Of a DNA stretch of 64,000 nucleotides, positions 1 to 9,169 are shown piece after piece. Numbering within the stretch: position 1 is the stretch's first letter; each line of letters begins with the position of its first letter. Made by a program: the position numbers and the translations under genes. Source of the DNA: Beijerinckiaceae bacterium (lineage in GTDB: Bacteria > Pseudomonadota > Alphaproteobacteria > Rhizobiales > Beijerinckiaceae); assembly GCA_947476075.1 (NCBI GenBank), contig CANJPM010000001.1, positions 1 through 64,000 of the forward strand, read 5' to 3'. The notes below the pieces were generated by a model. That model did no database searches, was not told the DNA's origin, and saw only the letters and a program-made list of their open reading frames with translations.

Positions 1-574
1 AGGGCAGCGGTCCTGCAAGGCAGGACGCAAGCTGCAACAGCAGCAATTCCCGGTGGGTCGCCAGAAAAAGCTCCGTCTTTGGTATGCCGTCGCCCAGAGC
101 CCGCATGGTCTTGCCCCATTGAGCGCGAAAATCACCCAGTCCGGGAAGCCGATTTTGCATGCGCTCCCTCCAAAGCTTTTCAAGCGCCACGTCGCAGTCC
201 AGCGCGCGCAGCGCCTCGGTCAGCGCGTCTTGCGTGACGTTGAAGAACAGAGACGCGCTGCCCTCAGGATAGCTGCTGCGAAATCCCTCCACCGGAGCCA
301 TGAAGGCGGTGCTTGGGTGGACCGTTCGCTTGAGGCTGGGCGTTTCGATGGTGATCGGCTTGTTGAGCGGGATGAAGATCCGGCAATACGCATCTCCCCG
401 ATTGGAGATGGATAAGGCTGAAACCTGCGCCACGATGATTCGCGCCGAGCCCATGTCCATCACGCGGGTCGCGGCAGACCAGTTCTTTTTACAGTTGGGT
501 CGCGGCTCGAAACCAAAGGCGCCGGGATGGCGTTGCTGGTAAGCGTGAAAGTATTCTTCAGGCTCGTCGCTCAC
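1..574 (-). CDS. AraC-family regulator, N-terminal AraC_binding_2-like part (partial, runs off left edge)
   Basis: Open minus-strand frame, not in ORF track because it has no stop in the window: (V)SDEPEEYFHAYQQRHPGAFGFEPRPNCKKNWSAATRVMDMGSARIIVAQVSALSISNRGDAYCRIFIPLNKPITIET...; resembles N-terminal domain of AndR/AraC-like activators. GTG start at 574 is a guess; a TTG lies further upstream. Confidence 0.55.
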   Translation of the reverse strand, partial: MSDEPEEYFHAYQQRHPGAFGFEPRPNCKKNWSAATRVMDMGSARIIVAQVSALSISNRGDAYCRIFIPLNKPITIETPSLKRTVHPSTAFMAPVEGFRSSYPEGSASLFFNVTQDALTEALRALDCDVALEKLWRERMQNRLPGLGDFRAQWGKTMRALGDGIPKTELFLATHRELLLLQLASCLAGPLP

Positions 575-742
575 CAGAGCGCTTTGCGACTCAGTGGATT
601 CTATCAAGGACGTGCCTGCTTCGTTTATTTATCATGCGACGATATAACTGGTATAATTATTTGTCATCCTGATTTTTGTCAGATGTTAGCGGCGAAGAGG
701 CGCCCCGCCCGCCGCCGCGCGGACGAAGGTGTGGGGAATTGA

Positions 743-844
743 TCAATTCCCGCTCATGAGAACGAAAGCGATGGCGATCACGATCATTGCGCCTGCAATA
801 ACTCCTATGATGCCGATATAGCCACCCGGTTCGCGTTCAATCAT
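743..844 (-). CDS. possible 33-aa single-TM small protein
   Basis: Translation MIEREPGGYIGIIGVIAGAMIVIAIAFVLMSGN; one hydrophobic helix; below ORF-track length cutoff. Confidence 0.3.
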   Translation of the reverse strand: MIEREPGGYIGIIGVIAGAMIVIAIAFVLMSGN

Positions 845-1025
845 GCGGTCCGGCACACGCTTGTCTATGAGTATATTTTCGCTGGTAGAAGTCTGGTGCG
901 CGTTCCGGTTCCGTCTTGGGCCGGGGGAAGGTTGAGGCTTGCGGTTGAGACTTCTCGCTGCATGGTGCTAGTTAGATGGAGAGGGCGGCCAAAGCCGCGC
1001 CCAAAAGAAAACCGGGGAGGGGCAC

Positions 1026-2063
1026 GTGAATCGCATCCTGACGCTCTTGGTCGCAGGCCCGCTGGCTGCAGTGCTGATCGCAAATGTAGCCACGGGCGCA
1101 GCGCGCGCCGATGCAATCGCTGATTTCTACAAGGGCAAGACGGTCAGCGTCGTGGTGGGCCACGAAGCGGGCACGGGCTTTGACATCTATTCGCGCGTGA
1201 TGATTCGCCACATGGGCAAGTACATCCCCGGCAATCCCACGATGATCGTGCAGAACATGGTCGGCGCCAGCGGCGTGGTCGCCGGCAATTGGCTGCAATC
1301 GGTTGCCCCGCGCGACGGTACGGTGATGGCGACCTTTGCCCAGACCGTGCCTCTGGAGCCGTTGTTTGGCAATCAGCAGGCGCGTTACGACGCCGCCAAG
1401 TTTCTCTGGATCGGCAATATGGAATCAAGCCTCGCGGTGTGCGGGGTCACGCGCGCGTCAGGCATCGAATCGTTCGCCGATTTGCAGCAGCGCGAGACTT
1501 TGATGGGCTCGACGGGGCCAACGGGTCCGCTCGTCAAATCGTCGCTGGCGGTGAAGAACGTGCTTGGCGCAAAATTGAAAGTCATCTCCGGCTACAAGGG
1601 CTCGGCGGATGTGAAGCTGGCTATGTCGCGCGGCGAAGTCGCCGGCATCTGCGGCTTGCCGTGGTCGACCGTCAAGTCGTTCTGGCGTCAGGAACTGGAA
1701 TCTGGCGAGTTCCGCCCCCTGATCCAGCTCTCGGGCGAAAAGACGCCTGAATTGGCCAACATTCCCCATTACACCGATTTCATCAAGACGGCCGAAGACA
1801 GGCAATTGTTCGGCCTCCTGTTTGGCGTGCAGGCCTTGGGGCGCGTCTATGCCTCGCCGCCCGAAACGCCCGCCGATCGCATCGCCGCTTTGCGCAAGGC
1901 GTTTATTGAAACGATGAGGGACAAGGACTTTTTGGCCGACGCTGAAAAAACCGGCATCGACATCATTCCGATGGAAGGCGAGCCTGTCGCCAAAATGTGG
2001 ACGGAATTCGCCAGCACGCCGCCCGACATTGTGGCGCGCGCCAAGGCCGTCACGACGCCCTGA
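1026..2063 (+). CDS. tripartite tricarboxylate transporter (TctC/Bug family) substrate-binding protein
   Basis: Signal peptide, then DFYKGKTVSVVVGHEAGTGFDIYSRVMIRHMGKYIPGNPTMIVQNMVGASG typical of Bug/TctC. Confidence 0.85.
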   Translation: MNRILTLLVAGPLAAVLIANVATGAARADAIADFYKGKTVSVVVGHEAGTGFDIYSRVMIRHMGKYIPGNPTMIVQNMVGASGVVAGNWLQSVAPRDGTVMATFAQTVPLEPLFGNQQARYDAAKFLWIGNMESSLAVCGVTRASGIESFADLQQRETLMGSTGPTGPLVKSSLAVKNVLGAKLKVISGYKGSADVKLAMSRGEVAGICGLPWSTVKSFWRQELESGEFRPLIQLSGEKTPELANIPHYTDFIKTAEDRQLFGLLFGVQALGRVYASPPETPADRIAALRKAFIETMRDKDFLADAEKTGIDIIPMEGEPVAKMWTEFASTPPDIVARAKAVTTP

Positions 2064-2079
2064 TTTAAAGGCGTCGCGC

Positions 2080-3153
2080 TCAGCCCGCCGGGTTCAGCGC
2101 GACGCTTTTGACGATTGCAAACACCAAGGCGCCGGGGGCCAGCTTCAAAGCGTCCGCCGAGCGGCGCGTCACATGCGCCCAAAGTCGAGACTCCCCGCAT
2201 GCAAGTTCGACGTCTGCAATCGCGGCGCTGCGGGGGCGGACGCACACTACGCGCGCCTCGATCACGTTGAGCGCGCTCAAGCCCTGCGGTTTTTCAGTGG
2301 CGATCAGCACGTCGCGGGCCAAGATCTGGATGCGCAGGCGCGCGCCCGGCGCCAGACCTTGCGCTGGCGCAAGGATGCGGCCCAAAGCACAATCCAGCGC
2401 CGCCAGACCATCAGCCTCCACATGCGCCACCACAGCGTCAAACGGAGCTGCGGTCGCGCTCGCCTCAGCCGCGTCCAGCAAATCGGCGCGATGCAGAACG
2501 TCTTGCGGCGCGCCTGCCGCTGCGATCTTGCCTTCGCGCAACAGCACGATGCGGTCAGCCAGCCGCGTTACTTCCGCCATCGAATGGGTGACGTAGATCA
2601 TCGGCGCCTGCGCCTGCGTTCGCAGCCGCTCAAGATAAGGCATGATCTCGTCCTTGCGCTCCTGATCGAGGGAGGCGAGGGGCTCGTCGAGCAGCAGCAG
2701 GCGCGGGTTTGACAACAAGGCCCGGCCGATGGCGACGCGCTGTTTCTCGCCGCCCGACAAATTGGCGGGTCGTCGCTCCAGCAAGTCGCCGATTCCCAGC
2801 ATTTCTACGATCCGTTCAAAGCTGCGCGGATCGGCGGCCGCACTGGAAAACCTGCGTCCGAAATCGAGATTGGCGCGCACGTTCATATGCGGAAACAGCA
2901 GGGCGTCCTGAAATACGGTTCCAAAGCGCCGGCGGTGGGGCGGGGTAAACGCCCCGGTGCGCGAATCGCTTATGGTTTGCTCGTCGAAGGCGATGCTGCC
3001 CTCGTTCGGACGCAGAAGGCCTGCGATCATATTGAGCAGCGAGGTTTTGCCGCTGCCCGAGCGCCCGAATAAAATCGTGACGCCGGGCCCAGCCTCGAAC
3101 GTGCAATCCAGATCGAGCGCGCCAAGACGCTTGCGCACGTCAACCTTGAGCAT
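2080..3153 (-). CDS. modC: molybdenum ABC transporter ATP-binding protein
   Basis: Walker A GRSGSGKTS, LSGGEKQRVAIGRALL, LLLLDEPL, C-terminal TOBE-like region; adjacent to modB. Start chosen at MLKVDV. Confidence 0.88.
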   Translation of the reverse strand: MLKVDVRKRLGALDLDCTFEAGPGVTILFGRSGSGKTSLLNMIAGLLRPNEGSIAFDEQTISDSRTGAFTPPHRRRFGTVFQDALLFPHMNVRANLDFGRRFSSAAADPRSFERIVEMLGIGDLLERRPANLSGGEKQRVAIGRALLSNPRLLLLDEPLASLDQERKDEIMPYLERLRTQAQAPMIYVTHSMAEVTRLADRIVLLREGKIAAAGAPQDVLHRADLLDAAEASATAAPFDAVVAHVEADGLAALDCALGRILAPAQGLAPGARLRIQILARDVLIATEKPQGLSALNVIEARVVCVRPRSAAIADVELACGESRLWAHVTRRSADALKLAPGALVFAIVKSVALNPAG

Positions 3154-3856
3154 CGCCCGCCTCCAGTCTGCGCGCGGCCCGGCGCACCAGAAGCTCCGAT
3201 ACAAGCACAGCGCCCAGCGACACGATGATGGAGACCAGCGTCAGCCGCATCGCCGCTGCATCTCCGCCCGGCGTCTGGGTGAGAGAATAGATCGCCGACG
3301 GCAGGGTCTGGGTCTCCCCCGGTATATTGGCCACAAAGGTGATCGTGGCGCCAAATTCGCCCATCGCCTTGGCGAATCCCAGCACGAAACCTGCGAGCAT
3401 TCCCGGCCAGATCAGCGGCAGGGTGACACAGAAGAACGTCTGCGCAGGATTGGCCCCAAGCGTGGCCGCGGCCGCTTCCAGCCTGCGGTCCACGCCTTCA
3501 ATAGCCAGCCGCATGGTGCGCACCATCAGCGGCAGGCCCATGACAGCGCAGGCGAGCGCCGCCCCGGTCCAGCGGAAAGCGAACACGATTCCAAAGGTCT
3601 GGTCTAGAAATGCCCCGATGGGGCCGCGCCGGCCCAGCAGAATCAGCAACACATAGCCGGTGACGACCGGCGGCAGCACGAGGGGTAGCAGAACCAGCCC
3701 GTCGAGAAGCGCCTTGCCCCGAAAACGGCCGCGGGCGAGCGCAAACGCCAGCCCGAGCGCGACCGGCAGCGTGACGAGGGCGGCCACCAGCGACACCTTC
3801 AGGCTGAGCCTGAGGGCGCTCCATTCGTCAGGAGAAAGTCCCGAGAACCAGTCCAC
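3140..3856 (-). CDS. modB: molybdate ABC transporter permease
   Basis: GEFGATITFVANIPGETQTLPSAIY motif typical of ModB. Confidence 0.9.
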   Translation of the reverse strand: MDWFSGLSPDEWSALRLSLKVSLVAALVTLPVALGLAFALARGRFRGKALLDGLVLLPLVLPPVVTGYVLLILLGRRGPIGAFLDQTFGIVFAFRWTGAALACAVMGLPLMVRTMRLAIEGVDRRLEAAAATLGANPAQTFFCVTLPLIWPGMLAGFVLGFAKAMGEFGATITFVANIPGETQTLPSAIYSLTQTPGGDAAAMRLTLVSIIVSLGAVLVSELLVRRAARRLEAGDAQG

Positions 3857-4165
3857 GCGTCGCTCGCAAATGCCCGCCGCCTATCGGCGACCAATCTATG
3901 GCACGGCCGGAGGGCAAGGACCAAGGGTTGAGCCAAGGGTTAGGCCCAGACCGGGTTTTAGAAAGCGGAGATGCAGGGGCCAGACCGCTCATAAGCATGA
4001 CCGTAAATCTGGACCGGTCGCGAAATGTTCAGCTCGTGCTCATTTTAGACGTGCTTTCGTCACAAGGCAGGGGCTATGAATAGGATGGCTATGAGGTCCC
4101 CTCTAAGGTTTTCATGGCCCGGCGGGGGCGGGAATTCAGGCGCCCGCCCTCGCCACACGCGCTTC

Positions 4166-4645
4166 CTAAAGCCCCAGCGCCGAGAGGCCGGGATGGTCGA
4201 CAGGTCGCGGACCCTGCGGCCAGAAAAACTTCCGATCGGCTTCGCCAATCGCCATGTCGTTGATGCTTGCAAAGCGCAGGCGCATCAGGCCGTGGGCGTC
4301 GAACTCCCAGTTCTCGTTGCCATAAGAGCGAAACCATTGGCCGGCCTCGTCGCGCCATTCATACGCGAAGCGCACGGCGATGCGATCGGCTTCGAACGCC
4401 CACAATTCCTTGATGAGGCGATAGTCGATCTCGCGCGCCCATTTGCGCGTCAGGAAAGCTTCGATCTCTGCGCGCCCGACAGGAAATTCGGTGCGATTGC
4501 GCCATTTTGAATCCAATGTATAGGCGAGCGCGACGCGGCCGGGCTCTTTTGTGTTCCATGCGTCTTCGGCCATGCGCACTTTCTGCGTGGCGGTTTCGCG
4601 TGTGAAGGGAGGGAAGGGCGGTTTGGTTTCCATTTTGCTTTCCAT
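4166..4645 (-). CDS. DUF1348-family (NTF2-like) protein
   Basis: [46 protein letters not shown]...[25 protein letters not shown]. Confidence 0.85.
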   Translation of the reverse strand: MESKMETKPPFPPFTRETATQKVRMAEDAWNTKEPGRVALAYTLDSKWRNRTEFPVGRAEIEAFLTRKWAREIDYRLIKELWAFEADRIAVRFAYEWRDEAGQWFRSYGNENWEFDAHGLMRLRFASINDMAIGEADRKFFWPQGPRPVDHPGLSALGL

Positions 4646-4723
4646 GGCGTTCTCCTGTGATGCGTGCAAACATCAAGCACAGATGGTGCCATTGCGTCAC
4701 GAGGGGTCAGCAAGGGAACCGGC

Positions 4724-5206
4724 ATGCGCGACGAATCGAGGGATTCGCATTTCATCAAACGCGCCGCGCAATTGGCGCATGCGCATATGGAATCGGGCGC
4801 GGGCGGGCCGTTTGGCGCCGTGATCGTGCGCGATGGTCAGGTGATTGCGGAAGGCTGGAACGAGGTCACGTCAAGCCTTGATCCCACCGCGCACGCCGAA
4901 GTCGTCGCCATTCGCCGCGCCTGCGAGGCCGTCGGCGATTACAAGCTCGAAGGCGCGACGCTTTATTCGAGCTGCGAGCCGTGCCCGATGTGCCTTGCCG
5001 CGATTTATTGGGCGCGCATCGACAGGCTGGTGTTCGCCAGCACCCGCGACGAGGCCGCGGCCGTTGGCTTCGACGATGCGCTCATTTACGCCGAAGTGCC
5101 CAAGGCCCCGCACGAGCGTCTGCTGCCCACGCGCCAGATGCAATGCGCAGAGGCCGACGCCGTTTTTGCGGCGTGGGACGTCAAGCAGGACAAGATTCCG
5201 TATTGA
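4724..5206 (+). CDS. nucleoside deaminase (guanine/cytidine deaminase superfamily)
   Basis: Zn motifs HAEVVAIRRAC and PCPMCLAAIYWA; ATG at 4724 preceded by AAGGGAA. Confidence 0.88.
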   Translation: MRDESRDSHFIKRAAQLAHAHMESGAGGPFGAVIVRDGQVIAEGWNEVTSSLDPTAHAEVVAIRRACEAVGDYKLEGATLYSSCEPCPMCLAAIYWARIDRLVFASTRDEAAAVGFDDALIYAEVPKAPHERLLPTRQMQCAEADAVFAAWDVKQDKIPY

Positions 5207-5310
5207 GCCATTGAAAGCCCCCGTCTTGACAGGGCGCTCGCACCCGCTTCTATGGCCTCCAACAGGCTGGCCCTTTTAAGGGGCCGCGCAGCAGGGGAAA
5301 CCGCAAGGCC

Positions 5311-6294
5311 ATGGGCAAACTTAAACTCACGCTCGCGTGCGGCGATTATGAAATCGTCCGCGCCCTGAAAGAAGGCGCCGTTGCGCCGGACGGGATCGAC
5401 CTCACCATCCTCACCGACATGGATTCCACGACCCGTCATTGGCGCTTCCTGCGCAATCGCGAGTTCGACGTCGCCGAAGTCTCATGCTCTTCCTATCTGG
5501 TGGCGCGCGATCAGGACATGGCGCTGGACGCTATCCCCGTGTTCCTGCATCGCCGCTTCCGGCACGGCTTCGCCTTTGTGAACGCGAACGCTGGCATCCA
5601 CACGCCAAAGGATCTCATCGGCAAGCGCATCGGCGTTAAATCCTATCAGGTGACGGCGGTGTTGTGGCTGCGCGGCATGCTCGAACATGAATATGGCGTG
5701 CCGCATAAATCCGTACACTGGTTCGCCGAATATGACGAAGACGTTGAGTTCGATCCGCCCGCAGGCCTGAGCCTGACGCGGCTGCGCGACGACCAGAATT
5801 GCGAAGACATGCTGGTGTCGGGCGAACTCGACGCCGTGCTGCATGCGGATTTGATCTGGCCCATCGTTGATAAACACCCCGCCGTCGCGCGTCTGTGGCC
5901 CGATTACAAGAGCGAAGAAAAGAGCTATTATAAAAAGACCTCCATCTTCCCCATCATGCACGTCATGGGCATGAAGCGCGAGATCGTCGAAAAATATCCG
6001 TGGGCGCCGATCGAACTCTACAAGGCGTTTGACGCCGCCAAAGAGCTTGGCATGCAGCGTATGGAAAACCCGCGCGTGGCCCCCATCGTCTGGTATCGCG
6101 AAGCCTGGGAAGAGCAGGAAGATCTTTTGGGGAAAGATCCGTGGGAATACGGCTTGAGCGAGCGCAATCGCCATACGCTGGAAACATTGGTCGGCTATTC
6201 GCACGAGCAGGGCCTGATGAAGCGCAAGATGTCGCTCGATGAATTGTTTCTCGACGTAGGGCAGGGCCGCAAGCGCGGCGGGCATCGGATATAA
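5311..6294 (+). CDS. 4,5-dihydroxyphthalate decarboxylase-like / periplasmic-binding-fold protein
   Basis: LTLACGDYEIVRALKEGAVAPDGIDLT...FDVAEVSCSSYLVARD; Pht5-like. Confidence 0.75.
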   Translation: MGKLKLTLACGDYEIVRALKEGAVAPDGIDLTILTDMDSTTRHWRFLRNREFDVAEVSCSSYLVARDQDMALDAIPVFLHRRFRHGFAFVNANAGIHTPKDLIGKRIGVKSYQVTAVLWLRGMLEHEYGVPHKSVHWFAEYDEDVEFDPPAGLSLTRLRDDQNCEDMLVSGELDAVLHADLIWPIVDKHPAVARLWPDYKSEEKSYYKKTSIFPIMHVMGMKREIVEKYPWAPIELYKAFDAAKELGMQRMENPRVAPIVWYREAWEEQEDLLGKDPWEYGLSERNRHTLETLVGYSHEQGLMKRKMSLDELFLDVGQGRKRGGHRI

Positions 6295-6297
6295 GCG

Positions 6298-6327
6298 GCG
6301 AACTGGACCGCGCGCGGTCCAGTTCGC
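6298..6327. repeat. perfect 30-bp palindrome GCGAACTGGACCGCGCGCGGTCCAGTTCGC
   Basis: Read directly: each half is the exact reverse complement; 3 bp after the stop of the upstream CDS. Confidence 0.9.
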
Positions 6328-6411
6328 GTCCTATTTGACACGACGCTCGCTATTGGTGACGATCCAGCCCAGAATAAATCTTGATAAGTAAAAAACCGGG
6401 GAAGAGACATC

Positions 6412-7443
6412 ATGGCGATTTCACGCAATCTCGCCGTCCTTGCGGCGGCGGTGATGACAGGTCTGGGAGCCGCGCCCGCGCAGGCGCAAACGGCTGTCGA
6501 CGCCAATCCGTTCAGAGACGGCAAGCAGCTCACCATGCTGATCGGTTTTGGTCCGGGCGGCGGCTATGATCGCTGGGGCCGCACTGTTGCGCGCCACATC
6601 GGCCGCCATTTGCCGGGCAAGCCCAATGGCGTGCCGCAGAACCTGCCGGGAGCTGGCAGCTACAACGCCGCCAATACGCTGTTCTCGGTGTCCCCCAAGG
6701 ACGGCACGGTCATGGGCATCATCGCCCGTGACGCCCCGCTTGGCCGCCTGACCGGCCAGACCGGCGCCCGCTTCGATCCGCTCACCATTTCCTGGATCGG
6801 CACGCCGACTACGGAAACCAACGTCTGCATCTCTAATGCAAAGGCGGCGGTGAAGAGCGTAGCGGACCTGCAAACCACTGAGTTGATTCTTGGTGAAACC
6901 GGGGCTGGCACCGGAACGCGCTCCTATCCCAAGGCGCTGTCGTCGATCCTTGGCATGAAGTTCAAGCTGATTGCCGGTTTCCCGTCCTCCTCGGATGTGT
7001 TTCTGGCGATGGAGCGCGGCGAGGTCGACGGCATTTGCGAAAGCCTCGACAGCGTGCACGGCAAGAAGCCGGACTGGATCCCCAAAAAGATCGTCAACGT
7101 GCTCTTCCAGGGCGGCGACGAGATCAATCCAGAGATCAAGGACGTACCCTCGATTCTGCAATTCGCCAAGACCGAGCAGCAGAAGGCGGAAATCCGCTTT
7201 CTCTATGCAGGCCAGGGGATAGGGCGCCCGTTCGTAGCCCCGCCGGATCTGCCGCCGGCGCGCCTGAAAATGCTGCGCGACGCCTTCAACGCGACGATGA
7301 AGGATCCCGAATTCATCGCTGAAGTCACAAAGCAAAACCTCGATCTGGATCCGCGCACCGGCGAGCAATTGGAAAAGCTGATCCGCGAGATTTACGCCAC
7401 GCCCAAGGAGATCGTGGAGAAGATCGGCGAGCTGATCAAATAG
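6412..7443 (+). CDS. TctC/Bug-family substrate-binding protein
   Basis: Signal peptide; LTMLIGFGPGGGYDRWGRTVARHIGRHLPGKPNGVPQNLPGAGS. Confidence 0.85.
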   Translation: MAISRNLAVLAAAVMTGLGAAPAQAQTAVDANPFRDGKQLTMLIGFGPGGGYDRWGRTVARHIGRHLPGKPNGVPQNLPGAGSYNAANTLFSVSPKDGTVMGIIARDAPLGRLTGQTGARFDPLTISWIGTPTTETNVCISNAKAAVKSVADLQTTELILGETGAGTGTRSYPKALSSILGMKFKLIAGFPSSSDVFLAMERGEVDGICESLDSVHGKKPDWIPKKIVNVLFQGGDEINPEIKDVPSILQFAKTEQQKAEIRFLYAGQGIGRPFVAPPDLPPARLKMLRDAFNATMKDPEFIAEVTKQNLDLDPRTGEQLEKLIREIYATPKEIVEKIGELIK

Positions 7444-7446
7444 GTT

Positions 7447-7480
7447 TTCTGGACCGCTCGCGGCCTCGCGCGGTCCAGAA
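7447..7480. repeat. inverted repeat TTCTGGACCGC-N12-GCGGTCCAGAA
   Basis: 11-bp perfect arms, 3 bp after the tctC-like stop; shares CTGGACCGC/GCGGTCCAG core with 6298-6327. Confidence 0.8.
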
Positions 7481-7542
7481 GGTCGCTGTGTGACGTCGAC
7501 GCCAAGCGCATTTTTTGACGCGGTCCCCGCATCCCAATGTCG

Positions 7543-7569
7543 GGATGGACGGGCTTGTCCCGTCCATCC
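7543..7569. repeat. REP-like hairpin GGATGGACGGG-N5-CCCGTCCATCC
   Basis: 11-bp perfect arms in intergenic space. Confidence 0.7.
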
Positions 7570-7757
7570 ACGCAAACGCCGCCAGCATTGGCTTTAAATA
7601 TTGCCCGCGAGGCTCGGCCCGGCGTGGGTGGCCGGTGCAAGCCTGACCATGATGCGTTTGGGCATAGTGGATGAGGCCGCAGCTCTTGCGCGCGGTCCAG
7701 GCGGGACTCTCCCTTCCTTCGCCAGCCCAAAACCTCTAGCGTGCCGACGGGCGCGCC

Positions 7758-9023
7758 ATGTGCGCCGGGATGCGCGGCCGAACCGCGTGCGGGATCGCCG
7801 TCATTTCCTCCTCAGCCTCCACCCGTTTCGTCGCCTTTCAGCATAGCGATTATCGTCTGTTCTTCTGCTCGCGCCTGCTCAACGGGCTTGCTGTGCAAAT
7901 GGTGGACGTGGCGGTGGCGTGGCTGATCTACGACATCACCGGCAGCGCGCTTGCACTGGGCATGATCGGGCTGGTGATCTTCTTACCCAATATCTTGTTC
8001 CTGCTGCTGGCCGGCCATGTCGCTGATCGCTTCGACCGGCGTCTTGTGCTGGCGATTGCTTACGCCGTCACTGCCTGCGCCTCGTCGGGCCTGCTGCTGG
8101 CGGTTTATCTTGACGCCCTGACGCCGCCATTGATCTTTGCGCTGGTGGCCTTGATTGGCACGGCGCGCGCGTTCGCAAGCCCTGCGTCTTCGGCGATTGC
8201 GCCGACGCTGGTGCCGCGTGAACATTTCGCCAATGCGGTGGCCATGAACTCCTCCGCCAATCAGGTGGCGACCATTGCTGGCCCTGCAGTCGGCGGCCTC
8301 GTCTATATGTTTGGGCCGGGCGCTGTGTTTACGATCACGACGCTGTGCTTTGCCTCTTGCGTTTTACTGCTGCTCGCCATCCGCACGCGGCGGGCGAAAA
8401 GCGAACGCGAGCCTGTGAGCTGGGAATATCTGACGGCGGGCATTCGTTTCATTCGCGGCAATAAAACGGTGCTTGGGCTGATCTCGCTCGATCTCTTCGC
8501 CGTGCTGCTCGGCGGCGCCACGGCGCTGATGCCGATCTTCGCGAAAGATATTTTTGAGACAGGCCCCGTGGGCCTTGGCCTGCTGCGCAGCGCGCCTGCA
8601 ATAGGCGCCTTGCTGACGGCTATCGGGTTGGCGTGGTTCGCGCTCAACAGCAAGGTCGGCTTGCGGATGTTTCAATCAGTGGCCGCGTTCGGACTGGCCA
8701 CTATCGGCTTTGGTCTGTCGACCAATATGTATTTTGCGATGCTCTGCCTTGCCCTGATCGGCGCCGCCGACATGGTGAGCGTCTACATCCGCTCGACTTT
8801 GGTGCAATTGGAGACGCCGGACGCGATGCGCGGGCGCGTGTCGGCGGTCAACAGCATGTTCATCGGCGCCTCAAACGAGCTGGGGCAATTTGAATCCGGC
8901 GTTTTGGCGAGCTTTTTTGGCCCCGTCACCGCCGCCCTCATCGGCGGCTTTGGCGCGCTGGGTGTGACGGGCCTGTGGATGCGCCTGTTCCCCGACCTGG
9001 CGGCGCGCGACAAATTGACGTGA
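7758..9023 (+). CDS. MFS transporter (MFS_3/EntS-like)
   Basis: FQHSDYRLFFCSRLLNGLAVQMVDVAVAWLIYDITGSALALGMIGL; about 12 hydrophobic segments. Start uncertain. Confidence 0.85.
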   Translation: MCAGMRGRTACGIAVISSSASTRFVAFQHSDYRLFFCSRLLNGLAVQMVDVAVAWLIYDITGSALALGMIGLVIFLPNILFLLLAGHVADRFDRRLVLAIAYAVTACASSGLLLAVYLDALTPPLIFALVALIGTARAFASPASSAIAPTLVPREHFANAVAMNSSANQVATIAGPAVGGLVYMFGPGAVFTITTLCFASCVLLLLAIRTRRAKSEREPVSWEYLTAGIRFIRGNKTVLGLISLDLFAVLLGGATALMPIFAKDIFETGPVGLGLLRSAPAIGALLTAIGLAWFALNSKVGLRMFQSVAAFGLATIGFGLSTNMYFAMLCLALIGAADMVSVYIRSTLVQLETPDAMRGRVSAVNSMFIGASNELGQFESGVLASFFGPVTAALIGGFGALGVTGLWMRLFPDLAARDKLT

Positions 9024-9169
9024 AGCGCACAAGACTTGCTTGCCTGCCCTGCTGACCTGAACTGATCGCATAAACCAGCGGTTAACCCTGTGCGCGCATA
9101 GTCATGGTCTAGTTCATGCGTGCTTGTGTCCTATCAGTTTTGTTCAGTTTGTTAGTAAAGGCTTTGCGT

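Noticed and set aside
53-742. three plus-strand ORFs at the left edge
   Set aside because: First two are antisense to the open AraC-like frame; the third overlaps its 5' end and has no recognisable features.
2029-3607. plus-strand ORFs of up to 227 aa over modBC
   Set aside because: Antisense frames of the modB/modC genes.
6421-7575. 384-aa minus-strand ORF
   Set aside because: Antisense of a well-supported tctC-like gene.
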